From Lederbergia lenta NBRC 16444 (GTDB lineage: Bacteria > Bacillota > Bacilli > Bacillales > Bacillaceae_C): 64,000 nucleotides of DNA. The stretch lies in contig NZ_BCVC01000005.1 of NCBI RefSeq assembly GCF_001591545.1, positions 103,110 to 167,109 on the forward strand, read 5' to 3'. The position numbers and the translations under genes were made by a program. Below are positions 45,299 through 56,258 of the stretch, piece after piece. Below the pieces are notes generated by a model. That model saw only the letters and a program-made list of their open reading frames with translations. It was not told where the DNA came from and did not search any database. How positions within the stretch are numbered: the stretch's first letter is position 1; the number at the start of each line of letters is the position of its first letter.

Positions 45299-45874
45299 TC
45301 TAATTTAAAAGTTTGTTTAAGATCTTTTCGATTATCAGGTTATAGTAAAATTTATAATCAAGTTTAAACAAATCAGACCTATCTCCCTGAAAAATTATCT
45401 AATTATTTTATGTTTTCCCCATTCGGCTTGTGCGAGTATCGTTTAGTTTACCCTTTTATGATTAAGTTCGACATTAAGGTCATTTAATAATTGCTGTAAA
45501 TATGAGATGGCTTTTTTCCATCTCATCTAATGGTTCATGCCAATATTCCTTAGCATCAAATTTGCTAATTCCTTCTAAGTTGACTCCATCTAGACTTTCA
45601 CTATATTAATCAAAAATAATCTAATTCACATTACTTGTGTTATCTAAGTATTCATACATTATTCATCTGCACCAGTAGCGTAAACCAAACTGTTTTCTAA
45701 AGTCAAAGATTCAAGATATTGATGATAATCAATTCCAAATCCTGCATCGAGCAATTTAGTAGTAGGTTTTACATTCAAAGTTCCATTGGTACATCGAAAT
45801 AAACCAAAACGCCTACAACCGTTGGGCTGAAAGTAAATAAAAATGCTTGAAATTGATTTGTTTCGGTGCCCTGG

Positions 45875-45968
45875 TTTGTCTGGGTGCCTGGCACCCAAAC
45901 AATTCTGAATTGTTCTTGAGTTGAGTGAGTGCCTGGCACCGGAGCAATTCCTGGCACCGGAGCAATTC
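45875..45968. repeat. REP cluster: two copies plus a half copy
   Basis: Copies at 45875-45905 and 45921-45950 (arm variant CACCGGAGCAATTC) and a direct half repeat at 45951-45968 with the same GGAG variant, so the half copy arose locally from its neighbour. Confidence 0.92.
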
Positions 45969-46172
45969 CGAAGCAATTTTCGGAAACAGAGTAACCCAGG
46001 TAATAAGCCCTCGAGTCCATTGTGGATTTGGGGCTTGTTTTGGTTGGTGCTCTTTTATATATTTAGCTATAGGTATTCCTTTATAGACTTTGGCGGATTG
46101 ATTGTTGATCTCTTTTCCATCAGTCGGTAGGAAGGTAGGATTGACTTTAGTAAAAATAGTGGTAAAATAAAG

Positions 46173-46186
46173 GTAAAATATTTTAC
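46173..46186. promoter_or_regulatory. Candidate LacI-family operator at the regulator's own promoter
   Basis: GTAAAATATTTTAC, a perfect 14-bp palindrome 35 bp before the regulator start. Its half site GTAAAATA recurs in the larger inverted repeat upstream of the importer gene, which supports autoregulation. Confidence 0.65.
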
Positions 46187-46220
46187 TTATAAGTGGCGAT
46201 TGTTGATGGAGGTAATCGGA

Positions 46221-47225
46221 ATGGCGAAAATAAAAGATGTGGCAGAAGCGGCGGGGTTCTCAATTTCTACTGTTTCCCGAGTTTTAAATAATGATCCAAA
46301 CCTTACTGTTCCGCAGGAAACGCGGGAAAAGATTTACATGGTTGCCGAAAGGTTGAATTATCGGAAGAAGACAGTGAAGCAAATGGTTAAAAACATTGCT
46401 TTCTTATACTGGTTAACAGATAAAGAGGAACTAGAAGATGTGTATTTTAAGTCAATGAGATTAGAAATAGAAAAGCTTGCGGAAGCGGCTAATGTTGAAT
46501 TAACCACATATAAAATCTCTAATGGAATTGAGGCAATACCTGAAAATATTGAGGGGTTCCTAGCAGTAGGTACATTTTCAGATAAAGAATTGGCCCACTT
46601 GAGAAGTATTACTTCTAACGGTGTTTTTCTGGATACGACACCTGATCCTTACCATTTTGACTCAGTTAGACCTGACTTAGTGCAAATTACAAAAAAGGCG
46701 ATTGATTATCATATGGAAAGAGGGCATAAGAGCATTGGTTTTATTGGTGGGACATATCATAATCCCAACACAGATGAGGAAGATATGGATTTGCGCGAAG
46801 AGACTTTTCGGAGTTACATGCAAGAGAAGGGTTTACTGCATGATGAATATGTTTTTTCTCGCAGAGGTTTTTCGGTAGATAATGGGTATCATATTATGAC
46901 AAATGCTATTGAAAAGCTAGGAGATCAGCTGCCTACTGCCTTCTTTATTGCAGCTGATCCGATAGCCGTCGGTTGCCTACAAGCATTGAATGAAAAAGGG
47001 ATTGCGATTCCAAATAGAGTAAGTGTAATTAGTATTAATAATATTAGTGTGGCTAAATACGTATCGCCACCTCTCACGACTTTTCATATAGATACAAGGG
47101 AAATATGCAAAAATGCACTTATTCTATTGCTTGAGAGAATCCAAGAAAAACGCAAGTATGTTAAAACATTGTATCTTGGTTCAGAACTTATTGTTAGAAA
47201 GAGTACAAATGAAATAGCATATTAG
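46221..47225 (+). CDS. ganR: LacI-family regulator of galactan utilisation (GanR-like)
   Basis: 334 residues from ATG 46221 (TGGAGGTAATCGGA upstream; the ATG at 46206 is inferior). The N-terminal helix-turn-helix IKDVAEAAGFSISTVSRVLN with NYRKK hinge is followed by a periplasmic-binding-type effector domain (GFIGGTYHNPNTDEED; PTAFFIAADPIAVG). It lies in front of ganSPQAB genes. Expected to repress them until galacto-oligosaccharides bind. Matching palindromes occur before this gene and before the importer. Confidence 0.88.
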   Translation: MAKIKDVAEAAGFSISTVSRVLNNDPNLTVPQETREKIYMVAERLNYRKKTVKQMVKNIAFLYWLTDKEELEDVYFKSMRLEIEKLAEAANVELTTYKISNGIEAIPENIEGFLAVGTFSDKELAHLRSITSNGVFLDTTPDPYHFDSVRPDLVQITKKAIDYHMERGHKSIGFIGGTYHNPNTDEEDMDLREETFRSYMQEKGLLHDEYVFSRRGFSVDNGYHIMTNAIEKLGDQLPTAFFIAADPIAVGCLQALNEKGIAIPNRVSVISINNISVAKYVSPPLTTFHIDTREICKNALILLLERIQEKRKYVKTLYLGSELIVRKSTNEIAY

Positions 47226-47234
47226 AACAAAACG

Positions 47235-47265
47235 AAGACAAGAAATAATCATTTCTTGTCTTTTT
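47235..47265 (+). terminator. Terminator after the LacI regulator
   Basis: Stem AAGACAAGAAAT / ATTTCTTGTCTT with loop AATC and T-run, ten bases after the regulator stop. Confidence 0.88.
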
Positions 47266-47266
47266 C

Positions 47267-47305
47267 GTAAACTATTTTACCTAAACTAGTAAAATAGTTG
47301 TTTAC
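47267..47305. promoter_or_regulatory. Operator-like inverted repeat before ganS
   Basis: GTAAACTATTTTAC and GTAAAATAGTTGTTTAC face each other across eight bases; each shares the GTAAAATA half site of the palindrome at 46173. Probably the main binding region of the LacI-type regulator, about 90 bp upstream of the importer start. Confidence 0.75.
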
Positions 47306-47335
47306 TTATTTTCCTTGTAGTGATATATTACTTTT

Positions 47336-47349
47336 ATAAAGCGCTTTAT
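47336..47349. promoter_or_regulatory. Candidate cre-like palindrome before ganS
   Basis: ATAAAGCGCTTTAT, a perfect palindrome containing the CcpA-type centre AAGCGCTT; outer bases differ from consensus (TA for TG). Confidence 0.45.
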
Positions 47350-47393
47350 TGATAGGTAGAATCATTAGAAATATAAGTGAAAGGAAGTTATCA

Positions 47394-48671
47394 ATGAAAA
47401 GTTATAAAAGATATTTAGGTATTTTTACTGGTGTTGCTCTAACTTTAGCCCTAGTTGCATGTGGTCCAAAGGAAAGTAGTGGAGATGATAAAGGAGCGAA
47501 GGATGCACCTAAATCGAAAGAATTAGTTGTTTGGGAAGATATTGAGAAATCGCCTGGTATCAAAGATGCCATTGCTAAGTTTGAAGAAGAGCATGATGTA
47601 ACGGTCAAGATTGTTGAAAAGCCTTACGCGAAGCAAATTGAAGATTTACGTCTTGATGGACCTGCTGGAACTGGACCTGATGTGCTAACAATGGCGGGGG
47701 ATCAAATTGGTACAGCGGTAACGGAAGGCTTAATTAAAGATTTAAATATAGCGGATGATGTTACATCTATTTATACAGATGCAGCAATGCAATCACAAAC
47801 GATTGATGGGAAAATTTATGGTTTACCAAAAGCTGTAGAAACTACGATACTTTATTACAATAAAGATCTCATTTCAGAGGAAGAATTACCAGAAACTTTG
47901 GAAGATTGGTATGAATACTCTAAGGAAGTAACAGATGGGAAAAAGTTTGGTTTTCTAGCATTATTTGATCAAATTTATTATGCGCAAAGTGTGATGGGCG
48001 GTTATGATGGATATATTTTTGGAACAGATGAAAGTGGGAATTATGATCCTACTGATATCGGTATAAATAGTGATGGCGCTAAAGAAGGCGCGAAATTGAT
48101 TGAGAAGTTTTATCAAGACAAGCTATTCCCAGCTGGGATAGTCGGGGAACAAGGCATTAATGTTTTAGAATCGTTATTTACAGAAGGTAAAGCTGCGGCG
48201 ATCATCTCTGGTCCGTGGAACTTAGAGCCATTTACAAAAGCAGGTATTGATTATGGAGTAACGAAGCTACCGGCATTGGCTAACGGGGAAAACATGAGTG
48301 CATTTGTTGGAGTGAAAAGTTACAACGTCAGCTCTTATTCTAAAAATGCGGAGTTAGCGCAAGAATTAGTCACTTTCCTCTCAAATGAAGAGAATTCTAG
48401 AACAAGATATGAAATTACACAAGAAGTTCCTGCTGTACAAGCTTTGGCAGATGATCCTGTTGTTACAGAAAGCCCAGCTGCTCAAGCGGTTGCAGAGCAA
48501 TCTATTTTTTCTGAATTAACACCGAATATTCCTGAAATGAATGAAGTGTGGACACCTGTAGATGCGGCGTTACAAACAATCGCAACAGGAAAAGCAAAAC
48601 CTGAAGAAGCATTAGACCAGGCTGCTGAAACGATTAAGGGACAAATTGCAGCAAAACATGGCGAGAAATAA
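47394..48671 (+). CDS. ganS: Galacto-oligosaccharide-binding lipoprotein (GanS/CycB-like)
   Basis: 425 residues from ATG 47394 (AAAGGAAGTTATCA upstream); the TTG at 47349 lies in a regulatory palindrome. Lipobox LVAC gives the lipidated cysteine near residue 23. The mature part is a MalE-type binding protein: VVWEDIEKSPGIKDAIAKFEEEH, DVLTMAGDQIG and KAAAIISGPWNLE. It delivers beta-1,4-galacto-oligosaccharides to the GanP/GanQ channel. First gene of the operon. The ATPase is not encoded here; such systems use a shared MsmX-type ATPase. Confidence 0.9.
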   Translation: MKSYKRYLGIFTGVALTLALVACGPKESSGDDKGAKDAPKSKELVVWEDIEKSPGIKDAIAKFEEEHDVTVKIVEKPYAKQIEDLRLDGPAGTGPDVLTMAGDQIGTAVTEGLIKDLNIADDVTSIYTDAAMQSQTIDGKIYGLPKAVETTILYYNKDLISEEELPETLEDWYEYSKEVTDGKKFGFLALFDQIYYAQSVMGGYDGYIFGTDESGNYDPTDIGINSDGAKEGAKLIEKFYQDKLFPAGIVGEQGINVLESLFTEGKAAAIISGPWNLEPFTKAGIDYGVTKLPALANGENMSAFVGVKSYNVSSYSKNAELAQELVTFLSNEENSRTRYEITQEVPAVQALADDPVVTESPAAQAVAEQSIFSELTPNIPEMNEVWTPVDAALQTIATGKAKPEEALDQAAETIKGQIAAKHGEK

Positions 48672-48755
48672 GTAGTTGTAAATGGTGTCAAACGCGTGAT
48701 GTGTTTGACTCCATTTATTATCTGGTGAAAGACGTTATCAAAAGAGGTGAAAAAG

Positions 48756-50012
48756 ATGCAACATCGAAAGTTAGCCTTATTATTATCGATCATTCCTGGT
48801 CTCGGCCAGTTATATAATAAACAGTGGGTAAAAGGACTTGTATTTCTTCTTATGGGTGGATCGTTTTTTGTTGTGTTTGGGGATCTATTTAATATGGGTT
48901 TTTGGGGACTTTTCACACTAGGAACGGAAGTACCAAGGGATAATTCTGTTTTCCTTCTAGCAGAAGGGATTATAGCTGTGATTGTGCTTTGTTTTGGCTT
49001 AGGTATATATTATTTTAATTTACGTGATGCTTATAAGACTGGCCAATTACGAGATGAAAATAGAGAACTAAGCTCTTTGAAGGATCAATATCAAAACTTG
49101 ATATCACAAGGTTATCCATATGTTGTTAGTGGACCTTCGTTATTTATCTTGATTTTCGCGGTGATTTTCCCCATTTTATTTAGTTTTGCGTTAGCTTTTA
49201 CCAATTATGATTTATATCATTCTCCACCTGCTAATTTGGCAGATTGGGTTGGATTAAAGACATTTAAAGAAATTTTTACAGTTGATATTTGGCGTTCTAC
49301 CTTTTTTGATGTTTTAGGATGGACCGTGATATGGACGCTTGTGGCTACTACACTTCAAGTTTCTCTAGGAATTTTCTTAGCTACGGTTGTAAACCAAAAA
49401 GACATCAAATGTAAAAAACTAATCCGTACGGTTCTTGTTTTACCATGGGCTGTGCCGGGGTTTGTTACAATCTTGATTTTTGCTGGTCTATTCAATGATA
49501 GTTTTGGTGCAATTAATAATGATATTTTAGCAGCGTTTGGAATTGACGCGATCCCTTGGCTGACAAATGCTAATTGGTCAAGATTGGCATTGATTCTTAT
49601 GCAAGGATGGCTAGGATTTCCATACATATTCATCGTTACGACGGGTGTTTTGCAATCTATTCCTGATGATTTGTATGAAGCGGCAACCATTGATGGCGCC
49701 TCTATTTTTGCTAAGTTCAAGCATATAACGATGCCGATGATCTTGATCGCAATGGCCCCAATTATTATTACTCAGTTTACCTTTAACTTTAATAATTTTA
49801 ATATTATTTATCTTTTCAACGGCGGTGGTCCTGCAATGCCTGGATCAACAGCTGGAGGTACAGATATATTAGTATCTTGGATTTATAAATTGACAATGCA
49901 ATCAAGTCAATATTCTCTAGCAGCAGCATTAACTATTTTGTTATCTGTCTTTGTTATCGCTATTGCGCTATGGCAATTCAGACGAACAAACTCATTTAAA
50001 GAGGGGGCTTAA
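48756..50012 (+). CDS. ganP: Galacto-oligosaccharide ABC permease GanP
   Basis: 418 residues from ATG 48756 (AGAGGTGAAAAAG upstream). An extended N-terminal region with two or three helices and a coiled segment (LRDENRELSSLKDQYQNLI) precedes the MalF-type permease core. The EAA loop YEAATIDGASIFAKFKHITMP is clear. Works as a heterodimer with GanQ, whose gene starts two bases after this stop. The long N-terminal extension is as expected for MalF-type proteins. Confidence 0.92.
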   Translation: MQHRKLALLLSIIPGLGQLYNKQWVKGLVFLLMGGSFFVVFGDLFNMGFWGLFTLGTEVPRDNSVFLLAEGIIAVIVLCFGLGIYYFNLRDAYKTGQLRDENRELSSLKDQYQNLISQGYPYVVSGPSLFILIFAVIFPILFSFALAFTNYDLYHSPPANLADWVGLKTFKEIFTVDIWRSTFFDVLGWTVIWTLVATTLQVSLGIFLATVVNQKDIKCKKLIRTVLVLPWAVPGFVTILIFAGLFNDSFGAINNDILAAFGIDAIPWLTNANWSRLALILMQGWLGFPYIFIVTTGVLQSIPDDLYEAATIDGASIFAKFKHITMPMILIAMAPIIITQFTFNFNNFNIIYLFNGGGPAMPGSTAGGTDILVSWIYKLTMQSSQYSLAAALTILLSVFVIAIALWQFRRTNSFKEGA

Positions 50013-50014
50013 GG

Positions 50015-50866
50015 ATGCTGACAGATATGAAGGGAAAAAAATTCATTCGACTCCTTGGCTCTTATGCGGTTTTGCTGTTTATGATGGTCATCATTATTTA
50101 TCCCTTGTTGTGGACAGTTGGAGCAAGCTTTAACCCAGGAAATAGTCTAGTAAGTACATCGATTATCCCGAAAAATCCAACGTTTGAGCATTATAAAGAG
50201 TTATTTGCAGGAAAGGAAAGTCTGCAATACGGCAAATGGTATATGAACTCACTTAAGATTAGTGTGTTTACGATGATTGGAACGATATTAAGTGTTTCTT
50301 TTACGGCTTATGCTTTTTCACGCTTTCGTTTTAAAGGAAGAAAGAATGCTCTAACGATTTTCTTGCTGCTACAAATGATTCCACAGTTTTCCGCCTTGAT
50401 CGCATTATTTGTACTAGCTCAAATCCTTGGCTTGATGAATAGCCATTGGCTACTTATTGTGCTATACATCGGCGGACAAATTCCCATGAATACGTACTTA
50501 ATGAAAGGATATATGGATTCCATTCCGATGGATTTGGATGAAAGTGCGAAAATAGATGGAGCAAGTAACACGAGAATATTTTGGCAAATCATTATGCCTT
50601 TATCGAGACCAATGATCGCCGTAGTAGCGATGAATGGATTTACAGGGCCACTAGGAGATTTCATCCTGGCATCTACTATTCTAAGATCACCTGAATCTTA
50701 TACACTGCCAATTGGATTATATAACTTAGTGAATCAAGCAATGGGAGCTAGCTATACAACATTTGCAGCTGGCGCAATTTTAATAAGTATCCCAATTGCC
50801 ATTATCTTTATTATGCTGCAAAAGAACTTTGTATCCGGATTAACATCTGGCGGAACGAAAGGCTAG
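50015..50866 (+). CDS. ganQ: Galacto-oligosaccharide ABC permease GanQ
   Basis: 283 residues, six membrane helices, MalG-type. The EAA loop reads LDESAKIDGASNTRIFWQII. It ends MLQKNFVSGLTSGGTKG, the usual C-terminus of MalG permeases. Start ATG at 50015 with AGAGGGGGCTT upstream; an in-frame ATG at 50024 is possible. Stop codon is four bases before a REP element. Confidence 0.92.
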   Translation: MLTDMKGKKFIRLLGSYAVLLFMMVIIIYPLLWTVGASFNPGNSLVSTSIIPKNPTFEHYKELFAGKESLQYGKWYMNSLKISVFTMIGTILSVSFTAYAFSRFRFKGRKNALTIFLLLQMIPQFSALIALFVLAQILGLMNSHWLLIVLYIGGQIPMNTYLMKGYMDSIPMDLDESAKIDGASNTRIFWQIIMPLSRPMIAVVAMNGFTGPLGDFILASTILRSPESYTLPIGLYNLVNQAMGASYTTFAAGAILISIPIAIIFIMLQKNFVSGLTSGGTKG

Positions 50867-50870
50867 CAGT

Positions 50871-50942
50871 ATTGTCGGTGCCTGGCACCCACACAATTCA
50901 GAATTGTTTTAGAGTTGTTTGAGTGCCTGGCACCCAAACAAC
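50871..50942. repeat. Pair of REP palindromes between ganQ and ganA
   Basis: Copies at 50871-50899 and 50914-50942, both central T, lying inside the gan operon between importer and enzyme genes. As RNA hairpins they could separate the expression of the two halves. Confidence 0.92.
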
Positions 50943-50965
50943 AACAATAGTAGGAGGAGAGTATT

Positions 50966-53026
50966 ATGTCGAAATATCAGAAAAAAAGTGTCACATCAGC
51001 TAATTTTATGCTTCATGGAGGAGATTATAATCCAGATCAATGGTTAGATCGCCCTGATATTTTAGCGGATGATATTAAATTGATGAAACTTTCACATACA
51101 AATGCTTTTTCGGTAGGAATTTTTGCTTGGAGTGCGCTTGAACCAGAAGAAGGAGTTTTTACCATTGAGTGGCTTGATGACATTATCGAAAATATTTATA
51201 AAAATGGTGGCCGTGTTGTATTAGCTACTCCGAGTGGGGCGCGTCCTGCATGGTTATCCGAGAAATATCCTGAAGTTCTCCGTGTAAATGGGAGCAGAAT
51301 GAAAGAATTGCATGGTGGAAGACATAATCATTGTTTTAGTTCAGGGGTTTATCGTGAAAAAACACAACGTATTAATCGCTTATTGGCTGAAAGATATGGG
51401 AACCACCCTGCATTAATTATGTGGCATGTTTCGAATGAATATAGTGGAGAATGTCATTGTGATAGCTGTCAACAGGCATTTAGAGAGTGGTTGAAAGATA
51501 GATATAACAACGATCTTAAGCAATTAAATGATTCTTGGTGGACAGCCTTTTGGAGTCACACGTATAGTGATTGGTCACAAATCGAGTCTCCATCACCAAT
51601 CGGTGAAAATGCAGTTCATGGATTAAACTTAGACTGGCGCCGTTTTGTTACGGATCAAACGATTTCTTTTTATAAAGATGAAATTGTACCTTTAAGGGAA
51701 TTAACGCCTAATATTCCGATCACAACAAACTTCATGGCGGACACACCTGATTTAATCCCATTTCAGTCACTAGATTATAGTAAATTCGCTAAACATGTAG
51801 ATGTAATTAGTTGGGATGCATATCCTGCGTGGCATAATGATTGGGAAACGACAGAGGATTTGGCTATCAAAGTTGCCTTTATTGATGATTTATATCGTAG
51901 TTTAAAACAACAACCATTCTTATTATTGGAGTCCACTCCAAGTGGTGTAAACTGGCATGATATTAATAAAGCGAAACGCCCAGGTATGCATTTACTTTCC
52001 GCCATGCAAATGGTTGCCCATGGATCTGATAGTATCATGTATTTCCAATGGCGAAAATCACGAGGCTCGTCGGAAAAATTCCATGGTGCCGTTGTCGATC
52101 ATGATAATAGTTCAAATAATCGCGTGTTTCAAGATGTAGCTGAGGTTGGTAGAACATTAGAGAAATTATCCGATGTAGTGGGAACCAATCGTCCAGCTGA
52201 TGTTGGTATACTCTATGATTGGGAGAATAATTGGGCTTTAAATGATGCCCAAGGCTTTGGGATGAAAACGAAGCAGTATCCACAAACTTTGCAGCAACAT
52301 TATCGGACTTTTTGGAAGAATGATATACCAGTAGACGTTATCACAAAAGAACATGACTTTTCTAACTATAAATTATTGATTGTGCCTATGCTTTATTTAA
52401 TGAGTGAGGATACGATCTCGCGCTTAAAGACGTTTGTTGCTAATGGTGGAAGATTAGTAATGACATATATAAGTGGAATCGTGAACGAACAGGATTTAAC
52501 GTATTTAAGCGGATGGCATCAAGATTTGCAGGAGGTGTTTGGGATGAAACCAATTGAAACAGATACATTATATCCAAAAGATATTAATTATGTAACTTAT
52601 CAAAATGAAACCTACCCACTGCATGATTATGCCACAGTCATAGAGACGAATACGGCAACGGCAGAAGGAGTTTATCAGGAAGACTTTTATGCCAACACAC
52701 CTGCGGTTACGAGCCATGCGTATAAAAAAGGGAAAGCCTATTATATTGGGGCACGTTTAGATGAAGCATTTCATCGTGATTTCTATCAAGATTTGATTGA
52801 AGAGTTATCGTTAGAGCCTGTGCTTCCTATAAAACACGGGGAAGGCGTCTCCGTACAAGCTAGACAAGACGAAAACAATGATTATATCTTTGCGATGAAC
52901 TTTATGGAAGAAAGCCAACCTATTACATTCCTCTCACCAGTTATAGACATGATCACCGGAGAAGAGCTAACAGGCGACCTTACACTAGAAAAATACGAAG
53001 TAAGAGTAGTGAAGAAAGCAAAATAA
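50966..53026 (+). CDS. ganA: Beta-galactosidase, GH42
   Basis: 686 residues, a normal GH42 length, with TAGGAGGAGAGTATT before the ATG and no signal peptide, so it is cytoplasmic. The acid/base Glu158 is in HVSNEYSGE and the nucleophile Glu322 in LLLESTPSGVNW. A zinc-type cysteine cluster is formed by Cys123, Cys163, Cys165 and Cys168 (CHCDSC). It would split imported galacto-oligosaccharides to galactose. Lies between REP clusters. Confidence 0.94.
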   Translation: MSKYQKKSVTSANFMLHGGDYNPDQWLDRPDILADDIKLMKLSHTNAFSVGIFAWSALEPEEGVFTIEWLDDIIENIYKNGGRVVLATPSGARPAWLSEKYPEVLRVNGSRMKELHGGRHNHCFSSGVYREKTQRINRLLAERYGNHPALIMWHVSNEYSGECHCDSCQQAFREWLKDRYNNDLKQLNDSWWTAFWSHTYSDWSQIESPSPIGENAVHGLNLDWRRFVTDQTISFYKDEIVPLRELTPNIPITTNFMADTPDLIPFQSLDYSKFAKHVDVISWDAYPAWHNDWETTEDLAIKVAFIDDLYRSLKQQPFLLLESTPSGVNWHDINKAKRPGMHLLSAMQMVAHGSDSIMYFQWRKSRGSSEKFHGAVVDHDNSSNNRVFQDVAEVGRTLEKLSDVVGTNRPADVGILYDWENNWALNDAQGFGMKTKQYPQTLQQHYRTFWKNDIPVDVITKEHDFSNYKLLIVPMLYLMSEDTISRLKTFVANGGRLVMTYISGIVNEQDLTYLSGWHQDLQEVFGMKPIETDTLYPKDINYVTYQNETYPLHDYATVIETNTATAEGVYQEDFYANTPAVTSHAYKKGKAYYIGARLDEAFHRDFYQDLIEELSLEPVLPIKHGEGVSVQARQDENNDYIFAMNFMEESQPITFLSPVIDMITGEELTGDLTLEKYEVRVVKKAK

Positions 53027-53044
53027 ACCAGTGCTTGGAAGATG

Positions 53045-53153
53045 TAATTGTTTGGGTGCCTGGCACCCAAACAATTAAAAGTTGAGTCAGTGCCAGGCAC
53101 CGACACAATTCAGAAATGTTTTGGAGTTGTTTGAGTGCCTGGCACTCAAACAC
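53045..53153. repeat. Triple REP cluster between ganA and ganB
   Basis: Copies at 53045-53077 (T), 53081-53111 (A) and 53125-53153 (T): alternating central base with short gaps, the densest BIME-like unit outside the transposase locus. Confidence 0.94.
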
Positions 53154-53171
53154 TTTTTCTGTTTTACATAA

Positions 53172-55993
<2,822 letters not shown>

Positions 55994-56055
55994 CTATGAT
56001 TGATTTGTATTCGGAATTATGCAAATATTAAATGGGGACAATTTAATATAGGGAA

Positions 56056-56141
56056 ACTACTAGGGGTGCTATAAAAGCTGAGAAAGACGTCTGTCTTAAC
56101 CCTTGAACCTGCACTAGGTAATACTAGCGAAGGAAAGTGGT
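56056..56141 (+). promoter_or_regulatory. TPP riboswitch (THI box)
   Basis: Contains the hallmark blocks of the thiamine pyrophosphate aptamer: AGGGGTGCT, GCTGAGA, ACCCTTGAACCTG and the 3' block CGAAGGAAAGTGG, in the right order and spacing. It precedes ylmB and a terminator at 56203, so TPP should stop transcription. Confidence 0.95.
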
Positions 56142-56202
56142 ATATGAGATTTGTTATGGTTATATCTATTATTAGGTATGCCCATAAAACATTTTGTAAA
56201 CA

Positions 56203-56240
56203 GCGGAACCACTTCCAAATTCGGAAGTGGTATTTTTATT
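56203..56240 (+). terminator. Riboswitch expression-platform terminator
   Basis: Stem ACCACTTCC / GGAAGTGGT followed by ATTTTTATTTTT, 62 bp after the aptamer and just before the ylmB ribosome site. The left arm CCACTTCC can also pair with GGAAAGTGG at the aptamer 3' end, giving the antiterminator switch. Confidence 0.88.
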
Positions 56241-56258
56241 TTTATGGGAGGTTGGAAG

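Larger units (their letters stand above)
45299..46220. other. Long intergenic region before the galactan locus
   Basis: Mostly non-coding. A minus-strand frame (45659-45860) ends CTNGTLNVKPTTKLLDAGFG IDYHQYLESL and may be the tail of a lost gene; its upstream part is only translated REP sequence. REP copies lie at 45875-45968. A GTAAAATATTTTAC operator-like palindrome is at 46173. The hairpin AAGCCC...GGGGCTT at 46004-46035 could be a terminator. Confidence 0.45.

Noticed and set aside
45659..45976. 105-residue minus-strand gene
   Set aside because: Its N-terminal half (NCSGARNCSGARH and similar) is translated REP sequence; only the last ~65 residues might be a gene remnant.
45921..46130. 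69-residue plus-strand protein beginning in REP copies
   Set aside because: First residues come from repeats and there is no ribosome site; the hydrophobic tail overlaps a hairpin.
56151..56258. Extended start for ylmB
   Set aside because: It would include the riboswitch terminator; the ATG at 56259 has a strong site and gives exactly the expected length.
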